Assembly: GCA_009869945.1 (NCBI GenBank)
Contig: WIXG01000016.1
Coordinates: 372,001 to 436,000 of the forward strand
DNA: 64,000 nucleotides
Origin: Mesaphorura yosii
Lineage: Eukaryota > Arthropoda > Collembola > Poduromorpha > Tullbergiidae
Direction: 5' to 3'
Position 1 is the stretch's first letter. Each line of letters begins with the position of its first letter. Shown in pieces: positions 23,046 through 36,431 of this stretch. The notes under the pieces were generated by a model. It made no database searches, was not told the origin of the DNA, and saw nothing but the letters and a program-made list of their open reading frames with translations. A program made the translations under genes and the position numbers.

Positions 23046-26000
23046 ATGCCGGCACTTTCCAAAACGCCTCCTTCGGATGGCAATGGTCACAGTCCAAGCA
23101 GTCCCCACTTTAGCGACTTGGTAGCCGAGTTGGAAGGAGAAGTTTCGGAGGAAGAAGAAAATGTGGAAGCGGAGGAGGAATCGGTGTCATCGGCCGAGGA
23201 CGAGCTGGAGTTGTCTCCGGATGAAGAGTTTCTTCAAGAATACGCAGGTGAAGACGAGTGGGTTGGGGAAACGCAGATGGAGACGTTCGTGGGATCACGA
23301 GAATTTGAACCTCCACTTACCAAGACTCCGGACAACAAGGAGGCAGAAGGAGTCCTCCAAGGACAAGAAATCAGTCAAAGACAAGAGGAACCTGCGAATG
23401 AGGTCCTTCAGCAGCATAGTGCCGAAGAGGAAGAAGGGTCCGCCTTTGAATTGAGTGATGAGGAGCACGGAGGCGACGAATGGTTTGGAGGAGTCAAGAA
23501 TTTAATCTCCAGAGCAGAGGCGAAGCGAAAGGTGATTCAGAAGCGAGAACTGGAAAGGCTGCAGGTAAGGGAACGTCTGCTGCAGGAGAGACTCAGGCAG
23601 CAAGAGCTTCTCAGGGAACAAGAGCCACTCAAGCAGCGAGAATTGTCTGTCCGAGAGTCGATATCATTCGAGAATGAGTTTGAAGGTGAACACTTGGGCG
23701 AAGACTCCAGAAGACTCCCCCCGTTCGTTCGTCCGGTGAGGGTTTCCGAGTTCGACGAAGGACGCGAGTCGGAGTTGTTTGAGGCGTAAGTGTCAGTCAT
23801 CAATCCACACTTTGAATTCTTGTCCTACGAAAATTGCTACAACTTTCTGTTGCTTGTTGTAGAGTTCATGAATCGGAGAGCTCAATTGAGCTACACGCTT
23901 CAGAAGAGTATTTGAGTCCTCTAGATGAAGCACGTGTAAGTAACCCAGTCTATGTCGGTTGATTACATTGTGTGTGAAGCCTTGGTATTAGTTTCAATAT
24001 CGTGGTCCAGGAAACGTCCGAAGAGGTTCCGCTAAAGGAGGAGGAGAAAGTACCTGCGGCGGAGGAGGCTCCACTGCAAGCTCCTGTGGAGTCTGAGACT
24101 TCGTTGTTTTTGGCGGGGACAAAGAAGGAGGCCGTATTGAAGCAATTGAAAACGCTCAAGTCAAGGCTTCGGCTCTTGAAGCACAGGTAGAATTTCTTGC
24201 AAAATTCAATATATGGTCTTGCGAATTATGCTGAAGGAATTTGTGGGGTTTGTCATACCTTTCTCAGGAATTCAGAGCTTCCATCGCCCGTGAGGCTCAC
24301 GAAAGACGACTTTATCATTGACGAGCGACCTGGTGCCACAAAAAGGACCGACACCGAAGCGGAGATGCTTGAATATTATCGAGCACAAGAGTTCCCCGCA
24401 GCCAAGCAGTTTGTTCAGATGCGAAAGATTCAAGACTTTTTTCTCAATATCGAAGTGCATTTCGTCGTAGTGAAGGATTTGGAGCACCAGAACCAAGTTT
24501 CCACTTTCAGACTGCGGGCTCCAAGCGAGGAATTCTGGAAAATCATGCAACGAAATCAGAAGCTGCTTGAAGAAGTAGAGTCGCCTCAAGCCGAGATCTC
24601 AGTCGAACGTGTGCCTGAAGCGATTGCGCCTGTTGCGCGGTTTTATGCGAAAGACATGATTGGAGACTTCAAAGGGAAAACGTACGACATTGGAACGATG
24701 CATGCAATTCAGCGTCTCGAGAAGCGCCTGGAGAAACGATTTCAACGCGAATGTGATGTATTGCCGTATTACCAAGCAATTAAACGAAGGTCAGATATGA
24801 CTGGAGTGTTGATTGGTTTCAGTGGGCGCGACTGGACGCTGAGAGGATTCCGGATGACTGGGTCGACGAGGAGGACGTGAGAGCACTGAGACGCGCTGAA
24901 GAAACGTTGGGAGACTACAAATTGAAGTTGGATAACAATTTCGTTGGCGAAAGAGTGCCCACTGCACACAGAAGACAGAAGATACTTGACTTGAAGCTGG
25001 AGGTTAGTCGTTAATCAATTTTACCTGCCACAGAAGGAATGCCTTGGCGCAAATGCCTCAGTGAGTTCATTTGTTGTTGCAGATGTACGAAAAGATGCAC
25101 CAGTTCAACAAGCTGATCTACCTGCTGAGGGATGAGAAGCCTCGCCTGATACAGGAGTGCGGACGATTGATTCAGGAATTGGTCCGTCTTCAAAGATATC
25201 TGCCTGCCAACCTTCGGAAGCCCATTCCGGTCCTGCATCACTTGGAACCCTCCGAACAGCCTGAGAAGTTGTTTGACATTTCGGCGGAGGACGTGGAGAA
25301 GAAAATCGAAGAAAAACTCACTGAGTTTGGGTTCCACCAACAAAATGAAGTGGTAAAGCGATTTTCAACTCGAAACCCTCGAAGTATTTGCACTTGAACA
25401 CGGCATTTTCTTGAAATCATTTAGCTGGAAAAGAAGCTGTTTGGGTCAAACGTTCATACGTTTGAGGCCCCAGTTCTGACGCAGATTCCGGATGCATACA
25501 AGCACAAAGCTTACTATTCGGAGACTGACACGATCCTCAATGAACCACCGAGGCCCACACAGGAAGTGATGAAAAGCTTAGCTTGTAGCACCTTCATTCC
25601 GAAAGTCCAGCCACTTCCACAGAAGCCAGTCGGAACGAAGACGAATGCGGAGTACGACGGACTTCACTCATCCGTGTATTACTATCGTCAGCTCTTTTAC
25701 GGAGCCAAGAATGAACCCGACACGACCAAACTCGATTATGCGATTCTGCAGAGGAAGTTTCAGCAGCAGACGCTTTACGATAAACTGTACCAGAAAATAA
25801 ATTACTACAAGAACCGTGTCCTGGCATTGGCTGGCGAGAAAGTTCATTTAGAAACGAATCTGAAAATGATGCAAATTACCCTGACGAATCTCTTGGAGGA
25901 ATTCGACATATCAAAGCACTTCGACTATGAGGAGCAGACAATTGAAGAAAAGTTGGAGAGGGTGCACGAGGAACTTTCAGCCACAAAGGCCAGGGTCAGA

Positions 26001-28217
26001 AATTAAACGATGCCTTTCTGCCTTTCATTAACAGTCGTTCCACGAGTGAGCTCTAAAATAATGTTACTCGTTCATTCAGGGAGACAAACTCCAGAGGAAA
26101 GTGGAGAGAGCGCACGAGAGAATGGAAAAAATACACAAGGACATGGAAGATAATCGCATCGAAGCTGCGTCAGTGATCGGAGAGGATCATCATTTCGTAG
26201 ACTATTTGTGGAAGCTGTTTAAGACAAGCATGGACCCATCCGTTTTATTGGGTTCGTTAATTTAAAATCGACGATCAAAGTATTGTTAAGAATTTCCATG
26301 CAGGAGTTTAGTTGAAATATTTTTACAGATCGGTCCAGGTCATCAGCAGGCGGTCACAGTCACTCTTTCGTTGAAGAGAGGCAGTCGCTTGCATCCGACC
26401 ACGTGTCCGGGAGCAGTAGCCTTATGCGTAGTAACGACAGCATTAAAAATGGCGGCATGGATGTGATGGATCCGCTGCTATCCGTGCCTCCGGAGCCACA
26501 GTCGCATCAGTCCATTGCTACGAGAATAACCAAAGCCCCGGGGATCAAGTACGATTTTGTGCGCTGTCCGGAAGGTTTGAACAAGTCAAAGTTTGACAAA
26601 GTTCGAGAGTTGAGAGCGAAGCAAATGCAGAAGAAAGTCGAACTAGAAAGTTGTCGCAGGGCTGTACTTCATGCCATCAAACATTACGAGGAGACAGAAG
26701 GTGCATACGCCGAGAAGGAGGCGCAACTGACGGAGATCCTGGAGGACATTCATAGCTTGCAAAAGCGAAAGCAGGAAAAAATCAATAACATTGATAAGAT
26801 CGTGCTGGCGAGGGCACATCAGATCCAGTAAGCAATGGACCCTTTCTCGTCCTACAGGCTTTCTATCGGTCTGACACTGGACGAAATTGTCCCGCGGTTT
26901 CGTTTTCAGGTGTTTGGACGACGACAAGCTGGAAGACAAGGACGGCGACTTCGAGCACAAAATACTTGACGCATTTGACAACCCGAAGAAAATTCTGGCG
27001 ATCTCGAGTGGGCTGACTGATCTCCTGGATGGCCGGGCCGAAGAACTGAAAATTGAGACCAAAATGGAGAAGGAAAAGCTAAGGTGTGCGCTAATATCTG
27101 GTCTGTTGTTTGGTTTTGAAGTAATCCGTGGTTTAAACGGATACAAACGATCTCTATTTCCAGGCAAGCGAAACAGCTGCTTCGCAGAGCGAAAGAGGAA
27201 CTTCTGAAGAAAGAAAAGAGCATCGATAAGCTGGAGAGATCTTGCAACGAGGACATGATTAAGAAGTTCGGGCGTGCTGTTGATCTGGATCAGATTTCTG
27301 CGGCGGTGATTAACTTGGAGCTGCTGGAAGCCACGGCGAAGGTGGAGCGTCGGCGGAACCAGCAGTTCAACGAGGACAACTGGGTGAAGAGGGAAATTCA
27401 GCAGGCGAAGGATATGCTGATGGGGGCCACGAAGATCAATTCGGAACTCAACAGCCTTGTTGCCATTCTGGAAGAACGCCAGAGAGACATTGAATATTAC
27501 ATGCATTTGCAAGGAAAGGATGTTAAGCAGGTGGAGATGGACACCGAGTTAAAGGATCAAGTAAGTGTCTTCCGTTTAATTAACTCGACTCAGACAACAC
27601 TTAAATAGCTTAAATTCCCATTGCAGCCTTTGTACGAAGTGAGCGAGTCCAGAGAACTTCGTGCAAGGAACGAAGACATTGCGGACGAGATTGATCGGCT
27701 GGACGACATAATTTGGACTCAAGAAATGAGGATTGGAATCTTGAGAAGCGTCATCACCGTGTGCAAGACAAAGGAGGGCGTTCCGATTCTGATTCCGCTC
27801 AACACCATTTCCAAAGACCGGGACGTTGGGCGAATGTTTGCGACGTACCAAGAACTGCAGCAGTATCGCGAAAGTCAAGACAAAAACGTACGCACTCTGT
27901 ACGCGAGAGAACACATGACGGAAACGCTGGAGAAAAGTACCTCTGAAGTGCCCTTTCCTCACCATCACCATCATGACGGCAGTGCCCAAGACGAAACAGA
28001 GGAGCAAGGGGAGGGATACGCTGGGGAAGAAGAGGAGGACGCGCTACCGTCGAGGAAATCAAACACTGAAATGGAGGATTCTCGGAAGGAAGCAGAAATG
28101 GAGCAAGAGCAGTCGGAATTCGATTTACAACAAGCGCAAGAATTTATTACAGAGAATGAGGAAGAAATCCACGAGCCAATTGTTCAAGATGAGATCCAGA
28201 CAGACGTAGAATTTTAA
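23046..28217 (+). CDS. CFAP44: CFAP44-like protein, coiled-coil half only
   Basis: CFAP44 with CFAP43 forms part of the tether complex of the I1 inner dynein arm in motile cilia and sperm tails. The predicted protein begins MPALSKTPPSDGNG, passes through about 150 acidic residues, then a basic coiled coil (QVRERLLQERLRQQELLREQ). From about 24268 it matches the C-terminal half of CFAP44: NSELPSPVRLTKDDFIIDER, GDYKLKLDNNF, LPANLRKPIPVLHHLEPSEQ, HFVDYLWKLFK, RCPEGLNKSKFDKVRELRAK and MIKKFGRAVDLDQI, ending in an acidic tail at TAA 28215-28217. The WD-repeat domains that form the first third of CFAP44 are absent, and no exon for them lies between here and the divergent FASTKD gene. CFAP43 shares these motifs, but GDYKLK fits CFAP44 better. 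Confidence 0.78.
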
Positions 28218-28287
28218 TCGATGATTTAACGGCTAACTAAACTGTACTTATTTATACAATCTACTACGGCATGCAGCTGCAACATGG

Positions 28288-28293
28288 ATTAAA
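28288..28293 (+). terminator. Possible polyadenylation signal ATTAAA of CFAP44-like gene
   Basis: ATTAAA about 70 bases after the stop, in the 295-base gap between converging CFAP44 and DDB1. Confidence 0.4.
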
Positions 28294-28512
28294 GTAAAGT
28301 GTTCCTCGATTGTAGAAAATCTGTGTATTTCTGGTACTACTTATACGCTAAGTAGGCTATTGTTATTATTACAAGAATGAGATTGTATTTACAGAGATTT
28401 AAAATTTGTTGAACATACTCTCAGACTCACCGGCTAATTACACGGAATCAGCGTAACCAACGTTTATATGAACAAATTAAAAATACTTTTCCGTATTTCA
28501 GAATCCCAGTTC

Positions 28513-31500
28513 TTAATGAATTCGGGTTAAATCTTCAACAATTTTGATAATGTCGTCAACTGTCGCTGGATTTTTCACATTGTTTCCACCATCGATCTGT
28601 AATTTCAAGTTATGTGTAGGTTTCAAAACTTGAAAATTGAAACCAGGAACCATTGTTTCTAATGCGACTTACCTGTAATCCGCTAATCACGGTCTTCATG
28701 TCATCCCTCGGCAAATCCAAAAAGCTCTCAATTAAATCGCCGTCAATGAATCCTTCGCACGGTTCTTGTTTGCGATCGTTCAGGAGACTCCGCCAAAAGC
28801 TATGGTCAATTTTTCCGACTGGCTTGATAACTTTTGTCAGTCTTTCTTGTAGGTCAAGCAGGAACTCGTAGAACTCTGAAGGAATTTGCGTGACCAATCC
28901 TAAAATCACAATTAAAGTGAAATAAGATGTGTTTAACAAATGTCTCGTACATCAGAAGAGGAATGACTTACCAACGGCGCCACTGACAGTTCCGAAGAGT
29001 ACACTTCCAGAGACTTGTGCCGTCGTGTCTCCCAAATGCTGACGGACTAAAGAGCCATGTCGAATTGTATTGATCATGTCTCCAACGTAAATTCTTCCTG
29101 AGTCCTGCATTTGACATCTCTCTTCATCTGTTGCCGCACCTCTGTAAATGTTCATGAGTAAGAATGTAAGTATAATTAAACGGTACATAGTGTAAAAAAG
29201 GCGACAAGTAACTTCGTACCCGTCCTTTGTGCAAATGAAGAGATTAAATGCGTTATCAGCCCCCAAGAAAGTGTCGTCATCCAGAATTTCGACCGCTGTC
29301 ATCCAGTTCGGATTAAAGTCTCTCGCAATCTAATTTTTAAAGAATATGAATGTAAAACCAAACAATTTTGTAGAATTACAATTACAATGCTGGATCGGCT
29401 GAGCGCCATTATTCTTGGTCTTACCTCCTCGAAAGTTCCTTCCATACTTTTGTATTGAAGCAGTGTCATGGACCTCATAAGATCTCCTACTAAGACGAAA
29501 TCCCCTTTGTACTTCAAGTACAGCGATAGGATATTGTTGAAATACGAGCACTCTACTCGCAATTCTTTCTCCGAAGTCCATTCAAATAATCGAACCTGAA
29601 TGCATTCAAGAAGTTCATTAGCAGTTAAGTGACTTTCTCGCGGATCCTTCCACAACTTACTGTGCTATTAATTGACGCCAAGATTTTCCCGTTGAACCCG
29701 GCCAAGCAGTAACACGCCCCGCGAACTTCCTTCTCGGCGATTTGTTGTAGTTTTCCGTCAACGTACTGGAATATTACTATGCGCCCTTGTTTGGGTTCAC
29801 TTTCGTCTGGGATTACGATTGCAGTTCCAACAACATAGTATTGAGTTGGATCGTCTCCCAGTTTGCACGACACAATACTCAAGGCGTACTCGGATTGCAT
29901 GAACTGGTGAGCATGTAACACTACAAGTGAGCAAAGCAATTTAATTAACCATTATATTTGAAAAAAGCGTCAATTTTTGAAGACACAATTTAACACCTAA
30001 AAGATTCACAATACCTTCAAATGTATGCTGATCAATTATCAGCAGGTTATGGACTTCGATGTCTTGTCCGTATTCCAAAGGCGTACTAGGAACTGACGCG
30101 TTTGATGGCCCGGAATTAGAGGGTCGTATTAAAGTTCCAACAGACGATGAACAACTCACACTGAGACGCAGACGATAGTCAAATGTTAGCACTTCACACA
30201 GTTACAATTAGAAGAATGAAGACGAAAAGATCCGATTCATTACCTCGCCGTGAGGGTACTGACGCTTGCCCTGACCGGTGTCAAGCCCGAACTTTCCATC
30301 ACATCAATTCTAAGCGTGATAACGCCAAAAGTCTAAAATAAATCATAGTAATTAGTAATTGGTTAGTCGAAAGTACACGTCATATGAAGACTGGCCGTTC
30401 TGGACTGAGCAGTTACCTGCGAAGACTCCTGGTACGCAATCCGCCTTGGCGTTTCGCCTAAAGAAACCGTTCTAATGTGCAGCTTCTGTATTTCATCGAT
30501 GGTTCCAATTGTGAGGCAGGACTCCGTTGCTAAAGCTAAACTCTCAGGAAATGCAGCAGCATTCAACGGACACATGTGAGAAACCTCCCGAAGATTTACA
30601 TTTGAGAAAACTAATTTGTGGTTCGACCAGTAGATTACGGTTGGTCTGTCTGAGCACGCAAACACACTGGCAGTTGACTGGCTCTTGAAGAACTTCAAGA
30701 CTGTCGGCTGGGTTCCCAGTGTGACCTAATTTACGACAGGGACACGTTCATTTAGCTTCGTACCTTTCAAATCGTCAGAGGAGTCAAAGATGAAACATTA
30801 CCTTCTTGTTATCTGTCAATTCTCCGGTGATCGGGTTGAGTGAAAAGTAATACAGTGAACCATCACCAAGTGCGCACATCAAGAAGCAATTGTCGTCAAA
30901 GCACGCGAGGAGAATCGATCGCGGAATAATTTCTGTAAGTTGGACAAGAAGTTCACAGGAGTCCCTCTTCTACATTTACATTTTTCATCCTTGGGGAAAT
31001 TTACCTCCTTTCAGCCCTTGCTTTGTAACAACTTCCAAGTTTGGCACGCGGAGGATTAACGCCGACACATCTGTCCACAACCCGACAGCCACGAAATGAG
31101 CTTTGCCTGTGCCGAAAGGTGTGATGTCCAGGCAAGCAATTTCGTTCTCCATTATCATGTCCCTAAGAACATGCACAGTTTACAAGTTTACGCTTTTCGT
31201 GGTTGTAAAAGTATGCATTTCGGAGCCTTACCCCATTAAATGAAGAGTGCTCTTTTGAATTTCCAAGTAGTACAATTCTGACCCAGCAGCGCAAACAATT
31301 TGGTGCGCATTCCCACCCACAACGCTTATTCCTTTGCCGGATGGTGTACGCCATTCCCTGCAGAAAGAGCACATTTGCACATTTCGATATGTAATAAAAT
31401 TCTTTGGATGGCAATTTCTACCGTTTCAGGCACAGTACGAAGGAAATCGTAATAAACTTACGTGAGGAGGGTTTTCGAAGACGCATCAACCAACCTCACT

Positions 31501-33526
31501 CCTTCAGATGTAACTTGAACCATTTGCCCGTGACACACATTTGATGCCCACAATGTTTGCTGTCCGTTGGCGAAGCCAGCCAATTCTGTTTCCTCCACTT
31601 CCTCGCCAGATAGGTACAGAAATCTAAAATGTTAATTCGTTGATTGGAGTTATAGGATCATAACACCTGCTAACATATGGTACCAAGGTGGCGTGTACCT
31701 CGTATCACCAATGCACGACACAACCAACATATTGTCATGTATTGTTTCTCCACCAACTTTCAGTGACCAAAGTCCCTTCATTCCAGATAAATCCAAGCTC
31801 GCGTGTTCTTGAATTCCGATTCCGTTCCTGATGATTCGTAGTGACCCTTCTTTGTATCCACCTGAGGGAGTAAAATCAGAAGGTGTAGAGTGCAATGCCA
31901 GAAATGAAAAGACCATGACAAGTGCGACGAACTAGTCTGTAGTCTACCTGAGCAAGTTATGAGTTGTCCCTGTCCTTGCTTATCCATGTCAACTACCACC
32001 ATGTCACTGATCGGAGCCAAATTGGTAAAGGTTTCCATCACCGAAATGTAACTCATGTTTTCATCAGGAACCGTATTGAGTTTTATGAGCTGAGAATCTC
32101 CGAGTCTGGACCCCACAAACACCACACCATTGTCCAAATAAGTTAAGCATTCCGGTGTGCTCGTTTCACCTAAATATAGCCAAATATTATAAAATACGAC
32201 TATGATGAGTAGGAAGTTTGTTCCAACATCGCCATCGAACCTAAGACTTCAAACTTGATGTCCTTCACTACGGGACCATCCATTTTGTCCTCTCGTTCAA
32301 GAAAGAGCATGAAGAGATTGCCCAAGAGGTCTCCCAATAAGTATCGGAAACCAGAAAGGTCAACCCTGGCGTAGCACATGATTGTGCTTTGCTGCAATCC
32401 AAAAACGTATGCGGATAAAGTCAATTCACATAGAAAAGTTTCTGCTCGACAAAAATACCTTCATTGCAGCGGGAGCTACCGCTAAGAAGTTTGTGCCATT
32501 GTGGTACAGAATTGATTCCTGACCAATTACAATGGCGCCGCCCAAGGGCAGGGGGACGGGAATAACCATTGATGAATGACTTTCCACATTTTCTTGCTTC
32601 CAAGTTGTCTGTTTTAAAATTACCATTAGGACGTGAGCGTTTGAGTCAGTGATGGAAAATGTACCTTAATGAAGTCTTTATCCTTGAGTGAAATCTCCTT
32701 TGCCCTAACATGTCTACCATGTGAATCCTGATTTATTAAAATAATGGTTGGATTCGAACACCCATACAGAAATTCCATATCCTGAATTAATGGTTCTTCG
32801 AGTCTGTCGGTAGGGAAATGAGAGTTGTGGAGTTAATTACACCTTATCACAAAAACATGTGTAGTATGTACCTGATGTTGTACGCCCTTAATTCCGCGTT
32901 GTCTTTGTCTATTGGTATAATTTTAAAAAGGCCTTCATACAGCTTGAGTCCGATCACTCTTGCTTCCGGGTCGATCACACCAATGATGCCAGTTTCACAA
33001 GGCTTTCCAATTCTGTCGCCAACATTTCCGTGCGCTAGAGTTACAATTTCCAAGTTATCACCTCCGCCTTGGCACTCCAAAATCATTGCATTGTATCTTG
33101 ATGTGACCAAGAACACCAAATCCTTATCGTCGCCCTGATTCGATTGAATAAAAACATCAGTGATTATATTCAATGATGGTCATTAGTGAGTTCCAATGAA
33201 CTATAGATCAGAAGTACTACCGGGTGTCTAAACAGCTTGAGGAGGGCGATCTTGCCGTAGATGGAAACTTCTTTCAAGGCTCGGAGTCCTTCCGGGGTCA
33301 CCAAGTACAGCTCTAGCCTCGTATTTTTCACCAGTATTAAGTTTATATCTGTCGGTGACGTGAAATTGCCTGGAAGAAAGAACATCAAATCATTCATAGA
33401 AAACGAATGTTAAATTACATTACATCATTTAAATTCCAACTTGCTCCAAAACTTACCAGTTGCACACGCCGTCACGGCGGTGGGTTTATGCGCTGTGACG
33501 ACGTAGTGATGCGCAGAAGTTGACAT
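28513..33526 (-). CDS. DDB1: DNA damage-binding protein 1 (DDB1)
   Basis: DDB1 is the adaptor of CUL4 ubiquitin ligases; its three seven-bladed beta-propellers link CUL4 to DCAF substrate receptors in nucleus and cytosol. The ATG at 33526 gives [20 protein letters not shown]. Further recognisable stretches are [76 protein letters not shown] (from the reverse of about 30835-30860), [20 protein letters not shown] and [19 protein letters not shown]. The C-terminus is [12 protein letters not shown], nearly identical to the family end, with a TAA at 28513-28515. It has roughly 20 short-intron exons and appears complete at about 1,140 residues. It converges with CFAP44. Confidence 0.95.
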
Positions 33527-34632
33527 TTTGTGGTGATGCCACGTAGTAAGCACTAGTTGAATTCAATTATAATGCATAAAGTGCTTGCAATCGCAATTAC
33601 CAGAATTGCCACAAATTACAACTACTATAAAAGTTGAACAAGGTCAATATTTATAATCCGGTTGATGTTGAAGTCGCGTTTATTATTTGAAACTGAAACC
33701 TCCAATTCACGAGCTTTGAAACCGGCTGGTGGAAAAATTTGAACGCATTGTATAGACAGACACACCGACAACTCTCCTCATCCATCAACACTTTCCTTTC
33801 TTGATTCTTTTTGTGAGTCTTTGTCGGCGTGCATCCACGAGGAAGTCATGCCCAGAACTATATTTCATATTTCAGTAAATAATTAAGAATGGCCTATTAA
33901 TTGTTAAAAATAATGTGACATCAGTGTTTCATCTTCGTAACATAGTAAATATGATTGTTATTATGTTCTATTTATTATGAATGCGCTTCTTTAAGGTGGA
34001 GAGGGCTACACGTTTCGTTCGTGGCAACAGGAATTCGAATTTTGTTAACAAGAGTATGGCAAAAGCTATCTCTCCCCCTTGGTCAAAATCCTCCGATTGA
34101 CTTATCTGTACCAAGTTAGCAATAGCTTAAATTAATCCGTGGCGTCAACCTCATAAACGACGGGCCTCCACGCTGCGTACTTACCTACGGAGCAATTAGC
34201 AGTTTTAATTTTTAATACGAATTTACTCCGGTGGTACAATTAATTGACTAATGACTATTCGCATTATTGCACAAGGTAACGTTTGGTAGGGAAAGAGCAC
34301 TTGGAATGCTTCCGAGGCGCTTGAGAATACTTCTACTTCTGTAAGGAGCTAGTTAACCGGTACCGTATAATGGCGAATATATCTACTGTTAGTGAATTGG
34401 AGATTCTGAATTAGACTAAGAGAATAAGTTACTAACAAAAAAAGAACAAGCATTTGTATTTTCAAATGAGCTAATCTATAAGTAAGTTCATCAGCTAATC
34501 ACTAACAAGGGCCCGGGGGAGAAATCATTTCAGACAATACTAGACTACAACACAAAGAACACTGTATTCATATAGGCGGAGAGGCACCAGGCACGTAATA
34601 ATATGCATGACAATCATTTCTCGTCAATTTGT
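33527..34632. other. Intergenic region, dsRBD gene to DDB1
   Basis: About 1.1 kb, AT-rich, between two minus-strand genes in tandem. It holds the 3' UTR of the dsRBD gene and the DDB1 promoter. No exon, RNA gene or repeat was recognised on either strand. Confidence 0.5.
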
Positions 34633-35747
34633 CTACGCTTCACCAGTTGCAATACTTCCTCCAGTAAGACTGCAATTAGCTGCCATTTCGTTTCGCGTAA
34701 TCTCGTCTGGCATATCCGTATAATTTAGCTTGTAGATGTCTGTGGCAGCCACCTGTGCAGCTAGTCTTTTCGAGTTTCGCTTCCCAATCCCTGTAAGGAT
34801 CACGTTAATCGAAATTAAACTTTATAATTGCTAATCAGCCATGCAACTTACCATATCCGTAGTAAGTTTTTGTATCCTGCAGAACTATAGTCAACGCCGT
34901 TTTGAAATGCTGGATATTTGCTGGGCACACGAAGAATTCAAACTTCGGGTTCAGTCTCATGTCGTACAAAAGTGAAACAGGGTGTCTCTCCGTCGGATTC
35001 GGTGGCAACGTTGGAGGGCCCTGGAAGCAACAATCCACATTCTATTCAGATTTGGACTTCTTGAAGTCAGAAATCAAGGCAAAGGCTCAGCCTACGTCTA
35101 TGTCGCATAATCACGTCAAAACAACCAAATTGCAATCTGAGACATTCGCAACTAACCCTTCGTCTGCTCGAATTGCGAGATCTTTTCGTTCTTGACGGAA
35201 AAACACCCTCATGCTTGTGGCCTTCGTAACTTCTGAATCTGATGCCATCAGCTTCCGCGTTTTCTATTTCTTGGCTCACCTGACCTGATGTCTTCTCTCC
35301 AGTGCCACCTGGAGCGGGGTTCAATGGCGGAGGCGTGGATGATGTGTCTTTGGGGACATTGGATTGGCCATTTGTTGGACCAGATTGAGCCGCATATGTC
35401 GACATTCTATTATCGTTTGAGCTGAAACCAGTGGCTGTGAAAAAACAAGAGCTATTGATTGAGTGAAGAATTCCAAGAGTTGCCCCTTGTAAACAATTGT
35501 TATTACCTGAAACTTGCTCAGTTTCGAAAGTGGAAGGAATGTTTAAAGAAAATATGCCGTATCCAAGAATACTGGCGATAAACACAATCAATGTAAACAG
35601 CGAGGTAGCGAGTAGAGTCTTTCTCCGCGCTTCAGCCTTGCGTCTAGGATTCGGTGGCTCGGGTCGGGTGAGTTGATTGTTGGATGCCGATGACATGCTT
35701 TCAACATCGTCACCAGTAGCAAAGTTGTGAAGCGGTTGAAAACTCAT
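34633..35747 (-). CDS. Single-pass membrane protein with C-terminal dsRNA-binding domain
   Basis: Four exons fit exactly: 35747-35507, 35434-35157, 35020-34852 and 34790-34633 (846 nt, 281 residues). Residues 1-43 are hydrophilic and end in basic PRRKAEARRK. Residues 44-66 (LLATSLFTLIVFIASILGYG) form one membrane helix; the flank after it is neutral to acidic, so the positive-inside rule predicts N-inside, C-outside (type II). A Pro/Ser/Gly linker follows, then a furin-like RTKR at 162-165. Residues 186-251 fit a dsRBD: HPVSLLYDMRLNPKFEFFV, QHFKTALTIVLQDTKTYYGY, then GIGKRNSKRLAAQVAATDIY, where KRNSK matches the RNA-contacting KKxAK motif. N-glycosylation sequons occur at N168, N252 and N268. 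The domain is split by an intron. I know no family with this layout. Confidence 0.72.
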
Positions 35748-36426
35748 GTTAGCTGCGGTTTATTTACTTAATTGGAATGTATTAACAAACTCACTAATAA
35801 AAACAGCTTATTTTGGCTGGACAAAGTAGCTCATACTTAAGAATCTCGAGTTCAAATTTTTGTTTACAACGACTTGACCTCACTTTGCTATGTTCATGCG
35901 GCCGCGCTTCTCCATACGACCTGATACAACATCCAAGAGAGTCGACAAAGCTTTGTTTATGCCAAAGTTCGAAAGGCGATGATCACAATTAAACAAGACA
36001 AGTGAAAAATGACCAAAATGGAAAGATAGTTTAAAGGAAGTTTAAGCTGTGAGTATAATTTTGGAACAGAGTCCCAACTCGACCGAGTTGGTCTTCTTTT
36101 ATTGACATTTTACAAAAGACAAAGACACAAACAAAAGAGCATTAGAATGCCTAGTGTTCAATTACAGGCTAAGTTCCATAGTTTTACCATAAAGTCAAGA
36201 TCTTCCTGTGAGAACGGATCTTGCCTTCGCTTCTCATCCAAACTCTTACGTGACATTTGACACGAAAAATGAGACATAAAAATATGCATGTGTAATTATT
36301 ACCATTTTCTGCAAAATTCATAAATTGCTCAAATTACATTGTCTGGAGTCTGGAATCTCGAGGTTGCCCCCGATTCCATGCTCTAACATAGTTATAAACT
36401 ATTTATTCACTGCTCATGTTAAAATT
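35748..36426. other. Intergenic region, DNAH2 tail to dsRBD gene
   Basis: About 680 bases between the stop of the dynein tail gene and the start of the dsRBD gene, both on the minus strand. I looked here for continuing dynein exons (linker, AAA1) and saw none. Presumably the dsRBD gene promoter. Confidence 0.55.
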
Positions 36427-36431
36427 TTATT
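36426..36431 (-). terminator. AATAAA overlapping the stop codon of the dynein tail gene
   Basis: The last codons read CCG CAA TAA AAT, so AATAAA (36431-36426) contains the stop codon itself. A polyadenylation signal here would give a very short 3' UTR and fix the gene end, supporting a true tail-only transcript. Confidence 0.5.

Noticed and set aside
26643-27512. 289-codon minus-strand open frame across CFAP44 exons.
   Set aside because: Antisense shadow of the coiled-coil coding sequence; it crosses confirmed CFAP44 introns without respecting splice sites.
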